From: Vigna angularis
Taxonomy: Eukaryota; Streptophyta; Magnoliopsida; Fabales; Fabaceae
Reading direction: 5' to 3'
DNA length: 64,000 nucleotides
Assembly: GCF_016808095.1 (NCBI RefSeq)
Contig: NC_068979.1
Location: 26,803,960 to 26,867,959, forward strand
Shown piece after piece: positions 47,531 through 59,865 of the stretch. Below the pieces are notes generated by a model. The model made no database searches, was not told the DNA's origin, and saw nothing but the letters and a program-made list of their open reading frames with translations. Made by a program: the position numbers and the translations under genes. Numbering within the stretch: the first letter of the stretch is position 1; each line of letters starts with the position of its first letter.

Positions 47531-48824
47531 ATTTCTTCTGGGGGTGTGTGTGTTGTCATCTTCTATGTGAATTAGCATGTTTATTTCTAGTTCCATGAAT
47601 ATGGATGGTGTATCTTGGTAATTGGTTCCTAATGGCCTGCATGTTGGCACTGACAATCAGGCATTCGTTAAATTTGGAATTTGTGATCAAGGGAAATGAA
47701 GCCAGTCACTTGTGTTTGTATTATATCACGAGTTCTCGCCTAGTCTTTCTCTTCCCCCTTAGAGCCAAGAACAATGTTTCTATCATCTCTCTAGAGATGC
47801 AAGTATGCTCTATTCTTGGGAGAGAGAAATCTTTGTTTTCTTTACTCTTTTGTACGCTTCTGATTTAGCTTTCATGAAAGGTTATGTTCTCTTTATGTGA
47901 AAGTATAGGTTTTGCTTCCTTTGGAACCCTTATTGCACACCTGTTTGTTGCCTTTTTAGTCCTATCAGGTTCACGTTTGGATGTTTTATCCCAACAAAAA
48001 ATGACACAAGTAATTATTGCAACACTTGTTTCTTCAATCACTTGCTCAAATTGAGTAGGCACAAGAAAGAGTAAAAATAATCTTTTTGTTTTTTTAACCT
48101 CATTTTAGAATATCATGCTTTTAAGACTCATGGGGAAAAGCAATCCAACCATGAATAGAACGTCTCTTAATTAAATTAAACATGTTTCGGATTATTTAAT
48201 TTAAAATAAAAAATGTTTCGGAACACAATTTTTTTTCAAATCATACAATTCGAAAGGTTCATTTAATACGTTCCAAAAGCCTAATATAAAAAGTAACAAA
48301 AAAAAATGAGATATCATGATTTTTTTAAAATTATAGAAGTTTCGTAACGAAAAGCATAGCTGTCCCTAATAAATTGTGGCCAGATCATCCTAAACCCTGA
48401 CATTAAGTAGCTTTTTTTGTTACGCTAAAGAAGTTCGCAATCTATTTTTAAATGAATAATCCAATCATCTTTTTTTCCTTTTCTTTTTAATTTTATATTT
48501 CGTAACTAAAGTGTTTAAGAATTTTTAAATGTATCACGACTTCTTCTAATAACCTATCCCGGGTATGCTCTAAATACCGTAATAAATAAAAGCTAAAAAA
48601 ATCTTTAAATTTGAAAAATCAATACTTTATTCAACACACTTGAGGGGAATTTAAATTTTTCACAATTTCTCGACTTCCTAGTAAATATATATTTTTATAA
48701 CTACGTCAAATCAGTTCTTGATTTCTATGGTGAATTTTCTGTGATACAATGTTTCATATCCAATTAAAAATACGCTGTTTCTTTGTATTGTGGGTGTAAT
48801 CATGCAGTACAAGGCACTGTTTCC
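47531..48824. other. Convergent intergenic region between MMTAG2 and PHO1
   Basis: The 3' flanks of two convergent genes. AT-rich with short direct repeats of ATGTTTCGGA near 48182-48222. No gene is seen. Confidence 0.5.
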
Positions 48825-51800
48825 CTACTCATCCTTGTCCTTTTCCTCATCGTAGTAACTGAAAGGATGAGGAACGGATTTGAAGGCACGGTAGTTTCCA
48901 ACATTGTTCAAGTGTTCGTTCTCCAACCTGAGCCATCACAATGTGTCATGCAATCTAATAAAGCCAATGCCATGAAGTTTTCTATGTCAAAAAAGTTACC
49001 TGAAGAAGTTCCAAATGCCACGACGAACAATCTCAAGGCAGGAAGTAACTGTAATTATTGTCACTTTTCGAAGGGGACTCCAATTCATTTCAAACACCAA
49101 TTGCATCCATGAAATTCTAAGAACTACGTCCACAACCTGTGAGTAAATTCACATGAGATTGAATTAGCAATGTAATATGTATACAAGAACCATATGCAGA
49201 AGAACACACCTTTCTGGTAAATTTTATAGTTACCATGGCTATGAAATAGATACTTCTATGGGGAAGTATTAGTTTATCTCTCAAATAGGGGTTCTTTGAA
49301 TGCCTTTGCAGGAGCCCCCAGTCCTTAACAATGTCCCAATATGTGTTCTGAAGAACTGCTAGCGCTGAAGTTACCAGTGCCAACACCTTCCAACTTCTTC
49401 CCTTCTTTAGTTCAAAGGCTGTCCGAAAGACCATGGCAGTAATTGTTGAGAGATAATTTAAACTATTGAATGCACGGTTGATGTCTTCCTCTTCATAGAA
49501 TTGACGCATGCACTGCACAAACATCATGTGCTCAGTTCTGTCAGTATAGTTGAGATGATTTTTTTAAAAATAATGGTACGGTATAACACATTTTTACCAG
49601 ATACATAATATAAGGGAAGGGTAAAATGGTAGGGTAGTGATACATAATATAAGGGTAAAATGGTACGATAGTATTAAATGAATATTAAAAAATTTAGGTG
49701 TGTAAAATAATCATTTTTCCTTTTTTAACTACTCTATAGGTGGTGTCTTCAATGATGATACTTTAAGTGCATAACACTTCACCTTCACCTTAAATTTCAA
49801 AGGAGAAGATATTTTGTATATTTGTCACAACAAACAATCACAGATATTAGAATGCATATGGAAAGAAAAGATTGTATATGGACCTGTGCTAGCCGAAACC
49901 AATAAGGAATGATGCCAACGATGAAATACTGTATGTTATAGATACCACGAGTGTGACATTTCTTTTGCCTCCTTGAGTGTTCTCCAAGCCCATAATAGCA
50001 TATGTAAAGCTCCACACTCTTGAATGCTTGGAACTGAAGTCAAAATTAGAACATGCAATGATATATCAGAAACATACTAATGTCTGTGGAATATGAATCT
50101 ACCTGGCTAGTAAGCTGGTCAGCCAAGAAGAAATCTGCAAGACGAACCTGCAAAGATAACTCAGTTTTGTGTTATAAATAAACTTTTCCATTAAGTGAAA
50201 TTAGTTTATGGATAACATGATTTATAGAAACTATATCAGATTTTTAAAATGTAAGTTAGCTATAGTTTATGGAACAACTCTTCACTTTCTTCATCTTATT
50301 CTACTCTAATACAAGTGAATATCCAAATAGATTACTTTTCTTTTTCATTCAAATGGACTATGGAATTCTTCTGTTTCCATTACCGTGAAAACAGGAGCAC
50401 ATATACAGCGAAATAAGCACCGGATAAAGAAGAAACGACTTGAGCGGTATATGATGTTGAGAGGGCAAAAGGTAATCAAAAGAACAAGCTGCACAAGAAA
50501 CCAAAAGTTCAATAAATTGAAGGGATTGCTTGAGTACAATTGAGGGTGATTTTTGGTGAGGATCAATGATTAAGGCAAGAAGTACTTCAGAAATTGTATT
50601 GGAAATGGTCAACTAGTTGGTTAAATCCAAACTAGGAATCTTACAACGACTAAGATCAGAGGAACAAGTTCAGTGACTGTCTTATACTGTTGACTCCTTG
50701 AGTTCATTTCAATCTGCAAATTTATCAAGAAACATAACAGTGCTACCACTGCATGACCAGAGGTCAGAAGGAAAATTTCTCTGTAGTCCAATTCAGTTCC
50801 AGCCCTGAAGCCAAATAAGAATGGATAATTGACCCGATAACGCTTCCAATAATATGTGTTTGCAGCATACACAAGCATATGTAGAGTGATATATCCAAAA
50901 AGACTGCAAAAAATACTCCCCTCTTAAGAAATAATATCGAAATGAACAGATCAAATAATCGTGAATATCATGGAGACAGAACAAAAGCAATAGTCTATTT
51001 TCTGATCTGCATATCAATAGATAGATATGCAAAATGGTTCATTAAAATGCAGTCACCTGTACAATGGGAAAATGTTTTCCATGTAAAATGTTCCCTTCTT
51101 CTTCTTTATGAATTGCTGAGATGTTATTCTAAATATAGTAGCAACCAATAGAGCAACAAAGCAACCAGAAAAGAAACCTACAAGTAAAAGTGCAAGGTAC
51201 ACGATATAATAATACTCAACACTCAACACATAGCTTAGAGAAATACTTCAATTCAAACATTTACATAACATTAACCCACATACATTCTGTTATTTAGTAT
51301 TTACCTGTAAAAAATGTTATGTTTTGCTTTTCTGTTTTTGCTTTTTGCCTTAATAACTTCCTCCCCTTTTTGTGATTTGAGCGTGTGAAGTTTCTGATGA
51401 AGGTAGACTCTACTTTCTCCAATAGAAAATTAACCTAAAATCAGATGAAACAGATAGGATCTATAAAATGATTGGGACAGAATGCAACAAAACAACTTGT
51501 GGTTTTGTGTAGGAGTTTCATTTTAAAATGTGTTACCATCTATGTAGTAGCACTGATACTGACATGTACACTTCGACACAGTCTCTAAAATATAGGAATA
51601 AGTTATAGCAATAATGTGCCAATCTTATGATTGATTATACATTAGGAAAAGGCGCAAAGGAAACAATTATGATTTTGTGTTGATCTTTGGGCATGTTTTT
51701 CTTCTTGAGACTAACTTAACTAGTCAAGCACTACTAGGAAGAAATAATCATGATTGATGTTATATGATTCAAACCAACCTCATCAGAACTTCCCAGATAG

Positions 51801-53433
51801 GAATTATCCACTACTGTCATGTAGGCTGTAGATGCTGCTCTTGATGTACGCTTATTGAAGAAAATAAAATGAAGTTAAACAAAAACTGTCAGAATTGTGT
51901 TTCTGAACAGAAAAAAATGCTTTTTAAAATGCCTTCAGTCTAATTTAAATTTGTGAAGAATGTAACCAAGAAAACTGAAGTTCTCAAGGACTCAGGAAGT
52001 ATGCTTCTAACCTTTTCATAGGTCTTCATGATCTTGGAAAATGCTGACAGGTTCATAAAACTGTCGCATCCATTTAATAAATAGCAAAGCACATTAGAAA
52101 ACTTCTTTTAGAAAATGCAAGACCATTTGGTTTTACTAGAACTTATAAGGTTCCATGGTTTGATGGTTTGTTTATTTTACCTGTAGTCTTTGAGATGGAG
52201 GAGTTTCTGATAGAACTCAACAAACACAAGTCTTAGTTGCTTTTCAATTTTTTTCAGCTCCTCTTTGCTGATGCTCAATTCATTATCACTGGAATCAGTA
52301 AAAGCTTTTTTAATTGTTGATTTTGGAAATTGAAGAGAATCATCAACCTTTACATGCTCAAGGATTTCCAAGGGATCTCTTCTGTTGTAATTATTGTGTG
52401 CTTCTGCTTGCTCCTCATGATGATGAATATTTCTGTTGGTTTGTTGAACAGGATCAACTTCAGGGCCTATCATAGAATCTTTTTGCTGATGATTTTGATC
52501 AGCAGTCTCTTTAGGTGAGGAGACAATCTGCTTCAACTCTACAAATTGAGGTCAAACTCAGTCTTCTAGACACTACATTGAATCTAAATTTAATTTTACT
52601 GATTAACAGTACCACCACTGAGTGTCAAGGAGTTCTTCTGAATCAAACATCCTAAACATTCTCACCTGCATGGTGACATAGAAATCATATATTGAATGTA
52701 TATTTTTTGGACCTTAGGTGGTCTCAAATTCTTTCATATACTATATTTTTTTCCTTTAGGATTAAATGATGTTTCAGACTTTTGAACTGATAACATCCTT
52801 AGATTAAAAACATATTTAATCTCAGAAAAGCTAAACATATTTAACCAAAAAAAAATGGTGGATGTACACATCTCAGATTTTTCCTCAAGAAGCTTACAAG
52901 TCACCCAATAGTATAATTATTTACCAAAGAAACTATGAAACTACGGCTTGAATTTTGAATTTACCTGCATCAGGACTTTTCACCTTTACTCTTAGAGCAA
53001 CCAAAGCCTCCACCTGTTTACTCAAAAGGTTGAATTCATGGTTGGCTGCTTCCACCTGATCCTTGTAAAATGCATTGACCTTGTTGAGCTCTTCATCAAG
53101 CTTCTGAAAGAGTCTTGCCTCAGCTTCTCCTCCTTCTTCATGGAGCTTGTGAAAGTTGGTCTTATATAACTGTTTGGAACCACCTTCTTCTTCTAATGTC
53201 TTAACTTCTATAACCTGCTCTTCATTATCCTCCTCTCTCTGCTGATTGCTACCTTTCAAGTGAAGTCCACTGAATGCTCTTTCAAGTTTCAGTCTGTGCT
53301 GCAATGACCTGTTGTGTTTAGTTTGTCTGCTACTTTTCATCTCTTTCAATATTCTTTTGAGGCCCTCATAGTCCATGTACTCTTTCTCCCACTCAGGCAC
53401 CATTTGTTGCTTAAAGTCTTTCTTAAATGTCAT
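48825..53433 (-). CDS. PHO1-like: PHO1-family phosphate exporter (SPX-EXS protein)
   Basis: Thirteen minus-strand coding exons: 52965-53433, 52181-52538, 52012-52060, 51779-51850, 51305-51434, 51057-51177, 50645-50903, 50384-50488, 50103-50147, 49884-50033, 49210-49512, 49000-49136 and 48825-48927. They give 766 residues, normal for PHO1. The SPX domain spans ~1-312 ([50 protein letters not shown]) with an acidic insert. Membrane segments follow ([28 protein letters not shown]). The EXS domain lies in the C-terminal third (YIQ-like [48 protein letters not shown]). From family knowledge, PHO1 exports phosphate to the xylem, and SPX senses inositol pyrophosphates. The MTFKKDF...[12 protein letters not shown] start looks closer to the PHO1;H clade than to PHO1 itself. 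A leader intron acceptor (CTTACACAG) lies just before the start codon. Confidence 0.95.
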
Positions 53434-55343
53434 CTTTCCTGTGTAAGAAACATTGAAATATGTTATAACAAAGAACAGATCATACAAGAAAATTCAACAT
53501 GTAACATACACAAGGAAAAAACGTCTTAGGATACACTGAAACAGGAGTTAACACAATATGCAGCCTAGATTTTCCTGATATGTAGAGCTACTCTCATCAA
53601 CATCTCAATTCTAACAATTCATTCCTATGATGAGAAATAGAAATCCAAAATTATTTAATCATTAGAATTTGGAGTTTGATTATGACCCAAAATCTGGACT
53701 TATATGATCCCTTCTTACACTAATTCTGGAAGAAGGAAGATTGATGATTGATATGAGTTCCAAAATTCAGTAATTCAAGAATGATATTTGATGAAACTAA
53801 TATAAGATTATTACTTAATAATAATAATGATAATTAATTAGATTAAAAAATTGATCCTTCTAACCTATCAATCATCATGGCATTATCCTATCTATTACTA
53901 ACAATTAATAATAATGATAAAAGGACAAGAAACTAGAATTTCAGTGTCCAACAAAAAGCAAAGGAAAGGGACTTTACAATCTAGTCAGGATAAGAACAAA
54001 AAGTAACACATGAAAACCAAGAACTTCATAATTAGTAGATGTAACAAGTTCGTACACTAAAATTACAAGAAAGGGGAACTCAGAAATATACACAGACTAG
54101 CAGTTTTAGTGTACGAACTTAAATGTTTAAGCTCTTTGTCTCATACAGAAACTCTCTCTCTATATATTTATATTATGTATGTATGTGTAAGAAAAAAAGA
54201 ATACTCCACACTTTTTAGGAGAACATAATTTGAAGTAATGTTGATGATGTGTTGGCAAAAGGAATGCTCCTAGACAGTGTTGCATGTCTTCTTTACTATT
54301 GAACATACACGTGGCCCAAAGTAAATAACATATCTTACTTAATTGTTTGTGTTTCAAGATAGTGACATGTTGCAAAGGATAATAAATGTTTAATTTATAC
54401 TTTGAACAGATTAAATTTTATTATAAATAAAGTATTAAATATGATTTTAGTATCTTGAAATTTTTTATTTAAAATTTTGATATATTTTAGTTTTAAAAAT
54501 AAATAAATACAATTATATAATTTAATAGGATACTATTTTAGGTGTTAAGTTATGTTTTAAATTAATATTTGAATTAGAATTAGATTGTATTAAACAATTC
54601 AAATGTTAACTTGAAAATAAATATTTGAATTAGAATTAGAATTAGACTGTATTAATATATATATTGAAAATAAATTAAGTAATAAGATTATTTCGGCATT
54701 GTATTTCAACAATGATGTGAGTACACAAATTATTATTTTTAATTTAGAAATTCTTATGAAAAACTTGGATGGTCCTATTTTCCTGGGTATTTCACTTTTA
54801 TATTCCTAAGTTATAATTTTTATTTTTTTATTTCTAATTTGTGATTTAGATTTGTGTATTTTAGCATTCAGATTTTCAAAAAAAGTAATAATATTAGTCT
54901 AACTATTAATTTTTCGTATGTTTTTTTATGTTTTAATTAATGAGATTATGTTTTAGTAATATATTAAATGAAAGCTTAAATTTATTTGTTATTCCAGTTA
55001 AATTCAGAAATTTTGGATTTAATTTCTAATAAATATTTTTCTTTAATTTTATTTAATCTTCTAAGTATATTATATTTATTAACAAGATATTTCATTATAC
55101 TATAAGAATATGTATTGCTTGTTAAAATAAAAGAATTAAAAAGTTAGAAAGATATTTCAAAATCTTAATAAAAAAATTAAAAATAATAATAATAAATATA
55201 ACTACATATTTTTTTAAAAACCAAATACAAAATTTGTAAATATTTGTATTACATAGTACCCAGTGACAACGCATTGCTAAAACCCTTCGTCTTTCACTAT
55301 ATTCATATTCCACACTGCAACACCCAACACCAAGAACTAAACG
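53434..55343. promoter_or_regulatory. Divergent intergenic region shared by PHO1 and mS23
   Basis: 1.9 kb between two genes reading outward, so both promoters lie here. A probable PHO1 5' leader intron ends just upstream of 53433. A perfect 17-bp inverted repeat lies at 54046-54120. I looked by eye for the phosphate-starvation P1BS site (GNATATNC) and found none, but that scan is not exhaustive. 54400-55230 is very AT-rich. Confidence 0.45.
54046..54120. repeat. Perfect 17-bp inverted repeat (hairpin) upstream of PHO1
   Basis: AAGTTCGTACACTAAAA at 54046-54062 is the exact reverse complement of TTTTAGTGTACGAACTT at 54104-54120, with a 41-base loop. It lies about 610-690 bp upstream of the PHO1 start codon. 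Confidence 0.9.
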
Positions 55344-56280
55344 ATGTCGTTTATGCGGGGAGATTTGCTTTGTCGAACGAGGAAGGTGGTGAAGGGTCTA
55401 GCGAAGGCAGAACCCGTATGGCTGAAAGCGATGGAGCAGTTAGTCTCCTAATTCATATTCATCTTTTCCCTTTTCCATTTCCTAATTTCCATATCTTATC
55501 AATCTCTTTCTTTTTTTTTCTTCATTTTTCCGATTCAATTCTTCATTTTTCCGATTTAATTCTTCATTTTTCCGATTCAATTCATTTTTCCATTTTTCTT
55601 TCAAATTTGTCTAATGTTTTATTTTTGACTGTGTTACCAGGGCGCCACCTGCAACATTTCCTGCAGTTGCTGGCAAAATTCCGACCATCAGTCTTCCTGA
55701 GGATGTCTATGTGAAGAAGTTCTATAAAAAGTATCCGGAATCCAAACACCATGACCCCATTAAGTATTCTCCTTTTTCCTTCTCTCTGTTTCCTATGTTC
55801 GCCCTATTCTTCTTTCTCTGTTGCTCTTTCGGATACATGATTCATGTTTCCACAGGTTTCATGCTTTTGATCCTCCTCCTTCTCGTATCTTTGCCTTGAG
55901 GGTTCTTCAATTGAAAGACCATGGTGTTAGTGAGGACCGAGCAATGGCTATAGCTGATGTATGTAACCTACTTTGCTTCCTCAACAACTTATCTCTACTA
56001 TTTCTTTCTCTAACAATGAGTTTATTGTTTTTCTTAGATGGAATATCTGACAGAGAAGAAAGCAAAGAAGAAAGCATATAGCCGTTTGAAAGAAATTGCA
56101 CGTCTTCAAGGAAAGAGACCTCCTCCAAACCCATATCCTAGTGCTATCAAGGAGATACAAGCCGAGGAGAGGAAATATGTTCGTGATCGTTTCTTTAATC
56201 CAAAGATACTCGAAATTGTGAAGCAACAGAAAGCCGAGGCAATGGAGAGATTCAGTGCCCGTGCTGGTGCTGATTGGTGA
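55344..56280 (+). CDS. mS23: Mitochondrial small ribosomal subunit protein mS23-like
   Basis: The exons are 55344-55438, 55641-55763, 55856-55958 and 56038-56280, giving 187 residues. It begins MSFMRGDLLCRTRKVVKGLA, a basic amphipathic N-terminus usual for mitochondrial ribosomal proteins that keep their import signal. It continues with WLKAMEQAPPATFP, ISLPEDVYVKKFYKKYPESK, HHDPIKFHAFDPPPSRIFAL and a long basic helix (YLTEKKAKKKAYSRLKEIA), ending EAMERFSARAGADW. I recognise this as the plant mS23-type protein from its N-terminal block. The assignment rests on memory of the family, not on a catalytic motif. It should sit on the mitoribosomal small subunit. Intron 1 has a 21-bp tandem repeat. 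Confidence 0.75.
55520..55590. repeat. 21-bp tandem repeat in mS23 intron 1
   Basis: Three near-identical units of CTTCATTTTTCCGATTCAAT(T), starting at 55520, 55541 and 55562, plus a partial fourth. It lies in the pyrimidine-rich part of the intron. Confidence 0.9.
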
Positions 56281-58386
56281 CTTTTGAGGGAAACTTAAAC
56301 TACATTCAATGTTTGCCTCTCACGATAATGTTTATCATTCACCCATTGAAAGCTGCCTATTTCTTCCTCATATGAGGTCAAATATTTACTTGTTGTAATA
56401 GATAAATTTCACTAGAAAGCTTTACAAAATTTCTTGTGAAGGTCATTTCTTCCAGGCTACTCAAGTTTTGTTAGAGCAGCAAATACTTGCCTTGTGTTGA
56501 GCTCTCTCTTTTGTTGAATTTGAACCTTAACCGGTTTTTCTTGGAGTGTCTTAGCACTGTCATCACTCGAATTTGCTTCCTTGATAAACATACTTTGATT
56601 ACTTGCTACACAGGGTTTGAAAGTATCTACAGCGCCAATTATTGATACAAAATTTTGCTAGTATTATTTGAGTTTGACTAACCTTAAATCATCAGCTATG
56701 AATTTATCATTGTAATCTGGTATAATTTGTTTCCTCTTCCTATTCACCGGTTTCATCCATATCGAGGTTCCAGTTCTAACAGTTGCATTGTTGGTCGAAG
56801 ATTTGGAGTGTTATCTCGCGCGCAGCTAAGTGAGTAAAACTTTGTCGGTTTTGCACTAAAATATTTGGAAGACTGGCTTCCTGAGAAAACTTCCAATGGG
56901 TGAATCATTGAAAGCTTTTTATGATTGTTTTGGATATATTACCTGTAGAATAAGTTATATCAGATAAAACTAAATAAATGAATCATTTGATTAGTTTATG
57001 ATATCGAAGATGATATAAAGTGGGTTGGTCTGTGGAACCTTTCGGCTTAGGACAACAGTGTATCAAACAAACTGTACTTGAAAAAGGAAATAATGAAGAC
57101 GGAAACCGAAAAAGTAGAACTCAGTCAAAATCGTAAATTACGAAGATCTTCAGAAGAATCAATATGTTGATGTGAAAGTGTGGGTGAAGTCGTATCAACT
57201 ATGCAGAGAAGCACCCGAGGAAAAAAAATCTCAACCTCAACGAGAATTCGTCGTATACTAAAAATGAAGTGTTATTACAAGGTCAAAACAAATGTAGAAT
57301 ATTAATATGCAGATGCTATGCAAAGTGTGAAGTCAGTAAATATATAGAACAGCAGAAAGGGGTGGCGTACACTAACTAAAAGATTGCTTACTGTTCGTTT
57401 CTGATTTCTTGGAAGCAAAGCGATGCCATTCCTTTATCTCTTTCCAAGCTTTCGTTTATTCTGCCGCTTAAAAGAATTATTATATTAGGTAAAGAATATA
57501 AAAGAAATGTTATTGTACGTAAAGATATTCTTTTATTAGTGGAAACTTTCACAGTTCTGGTTTTACAAAATGTCTGGACTGCAGCAAAATCAAACGAAAA
57601 GAAGCTCAGAGAAATGATTGGTTTTATATCCTTCTCTCCCCAAGGAAGAAAATAGTAGCTTGTATGCACGTATATCAGTTTCTTACATATGTCCCCATCC
57701 AATGATATCAGAGGACAAAACATTGATCCTTATGCTTTCTTTTGAAATAAATAATATATATTAGTGTGTGTTTAAACTTTGAATGGGAGGATAAAGTGAT
57801 GGAAAAATGAAACTTAAATTTCGTATGCAAATTCTTAAAATTTTTATTGGAACTGCAAAACTACACCACACAAATTTGCATCCAATTCCGAAAGAAGAGA
57901 AACAAGTGAGACCCAATAAAGTCATTCCCAACCATGCTTTGAATTTGTGATGTGTAAAATTGGATCATATTTCAGACAACACCATTTTCCTTTCCTTTCC
58001 TTACAAGGTGACCTCATGCGTGGAAAGTGGGACAAACCCATCTGAACCATCCAAAATAAATCCTGATTTTCTTGGGGGTAAATGCACACCACCACCACCC
58101 TTTGAGTCTTTTGCCAACATAGCACAAACCCAATTTTTTCAGAGATTACAAACACAGCACCAATGACTCGTTATTTATTAACATAAAAATAAAGAACCCT
58201 CTCATTCACTGCATTTCTTTTCCACTCTTTTTGTTAAACTTGCACCACACAAACACACATCCGTTTTTGTCTCATTCAAATTCCCTCTTCAACTTCTTCC
58301 CCTGTCACCGTCCATTCAATTGGTCCTCAAAGTCGTGTTCCGCGTGCAAAACTATTCAACAGGCCCACATTGCTCGTTTCGCAGCC
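56281..58386. other. Intergenic region between mS23 and the propeller protein gene
   Basis: No supported gene. The reading frame of the next gene is open back to 58231, so 58231-58386 is either its leader or an N-terminal extension. The remainder is unremarkable AT-rich sequence with chance frames. Confidence 0.5.
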
Positions 58387-59865
58387 ATGGACTTGGCATC
58401 ACCATCATCATCATCATCATCATCATCAATGGTACTTCCTTCTTTGCAACCCCGTAACACCCTTTCAAAAGTTTCAATCTTCCAACATTTAACCCCTCCG
58501 ACAACCTTGTTTCCATCACGGGCATGTTCCGCCAAACCCAGCATCACCATCTCTCCGGTGTCCTCAAAGTTCCCGTCTTTCCTTCGCTGCTCCACAAAAC
58601 CAGACACCAGCGCTGATAGCGAGACGCAACACAACAAGTCAAACAATGAACCCAATTCAATTTCCAACTCCCAAAGTGTATCACAATCAGATTCAGCAGC
58701 AAGTGAAGCCTTTTGTTCTTCACCACCTTTAGAATCATCACATTCCTCTTCCTCAAGAGGGTTGGTGTTGGATTTGGGTCCTTCAAACGCATGGGACAGT
58801 GCAGATATTGGGTCCCCAGTGGTGAAGAGGTTTCTGAGTGACGAAGAAGAGAGATGGTACATGTGGTACCATGGGAGGGCCAAAGGGCACCCTTCTTTCG
58901 ATTTGATAGGGTTGGCGATTTCAAAAAATGGGGTTCATTGGGAGCGTGGGGGAGGGCCTGCTAGGTCAAGTTCTGATGTGGGGTTTGTGATGAGTTGTGG
59001 CAAGGATTGGTGGGGTTTTGACACTGGTGGCATCAGGCCTTCTGAGATGGTTATCATGTCTAGTTACAGGGTTAGGGCTTCCAGTGCTGTTTACTGGCTT
59101 TACTATACTGGCTATGTTTCTGATATGGTGGAGTTTTCTGATCAGTCTTTGGAGTTCAGTTTGGAAAACCCTGATGGAATCAATGGTGATGTGAGTTGTG
59201 GTAGTGGGAAGGTTTTGAAGTCCTTGCCTGGTTTGGCTATTAGTCAGGATGGGAGGCATTGGGCTAGGATTGAAGGGGAGCATCACAGTGGAGCATTGCT
59301 TGATGTTGGGTCTGGAAAAGAGTGGGATTCTTTGTTTATTTCTTCCCCACAAGTTGTTTACCATGGGAATGGTGACCTCAGGATGTATTATCACTCATTT
59401 GATGTAGAAAAGGGGCATTTTGGTATAGGCATTGCCAGATCAAGGGATGGAATTAGATGGGTGAAGTTGGGGAAAATCATGGGGGGAGGGAGAGATGGCT
59501 CCTTTGATGAGTTTGGAGCAATGAACCCGTACGTGACAAGGAACCGGAGTGGCGGGAACTATGTGATGGCATATGAAGGTGTTGCTGCTGATGGGAGGAG
59601 GAGCATTGGTATGGCTGTATCTCCTGATGGATTGAAGGAATGGATGAGGCTTCAGGATGAGGCAATTTTAAGGCCTTCAGACCAAGGTTGCTGGGATGAT
59701 AAGGATGTTGGATCCCCATGTTTAGTTGAAATGGATACTGAAGGAAATGAGTGGAGATTGTATTATAGAGGTGTTTCTAATGGAGGAAGAATTGGAATAG
59801 GAATGGCTGTTTCAGAAGGGAAGGACATTGGAAGTTTTAGAAGATGGAAAGTTTTCCGGGTATAA
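58387..59865 (+). CDS. Plastid-targeted five-bladed beta-propeller protein (GH43/GH32-superfamily-like)
   Basis: An intronless frame of 492 residues if started at the ATG at 58387. The frame is also open to an upstream ATG at 58231, which would add 52 residues. The chosen start gives MDLASPSS, a poly-Ser run and a Ser/Thr/Pro-rich basic segment like a chloroplast transit peptide (to about residue 75), then a Ser-rich acidic linker. The body has five repeated modules, each with an aromatic strand: RWYMWYHGR, VYWLYYTGY, LRMYYHSF, YVMAYEGV and EWRLYYRGV. The first four are followed by DG.W turns or their equivalent (SKNGVHW, SQDGRHW, SRDGIRW, SPDGLKEW); the last has a diverged equivalent (FRRWKV). 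That is the layout of the arabinanase/levansucrase/invertase-like five-bladed propeller. Substrate and activity are unknown; I did not identify the three acidic catalytic residues with confidence. Confidence 0.85.
   Translation: MDLASPSSSSSSSSMVLPSLQPRNTLSKVSIFQHLTPPTTLFPSRACSAKPSITISPVSSKFPSFLRCSTKPDTSADSETQHNKSNNEPNSISNSQSVSQSDSAASEAFCSSPPLESSHSSSSRGLVLDLGPSNAWDSADIGSPVVKRFLSDEEERWYMWYHGRAKGHPSFDLIGLAISKNGVHWERGGGPARSSSDVGFVMSCGKDWWGFDTGGIRPSEMVIMSSYRVRASSAVYWLYYTGYVSDMVEFSDQSLEFSLENPDGINGDVSCGSGKVLKSLPGLAISQDGRHWARIEGEHHSGALLDVGSGKEWDSLFISSPQVVYHGNGDLRMYYHSFDVEKGHFGIGIARSRDGIRWVKLGKIMGGGRDGSFDEFGAMNPYVTRNRSGGNYVMAYEGVAADGRRSIGMAVSPDGLKEWMRLQDEAILRPSDQGCWDDKDVGSPCLVEMDTEGNEWRLYYRGVSNGGRIGIGMAVSEGKDIGSFRRWKVFRV
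58403..58430. repeat. (TCA)n coding microsatellite
   Basis: A run of TCA/TCC triplets encodes a poly-Ser stretch of about nine residues in the predicted transit peptide. It is a likely length-polymorphic site. Confidence 0.9.

Noticed and set aside
48783..49112. 109-residue + strand frame
   Set aside because: It is antisense to the last two PHO1 exons, which carry clear EXS-domain sequence and correct splice sites.
58356..58883. 175-residue minus-strand frame, with smaller ones nearby
   Set aside because: It is a shadow of the propeller gene on the other strand. Its poly-Asp run is the reverse of the TCA microsatellite.
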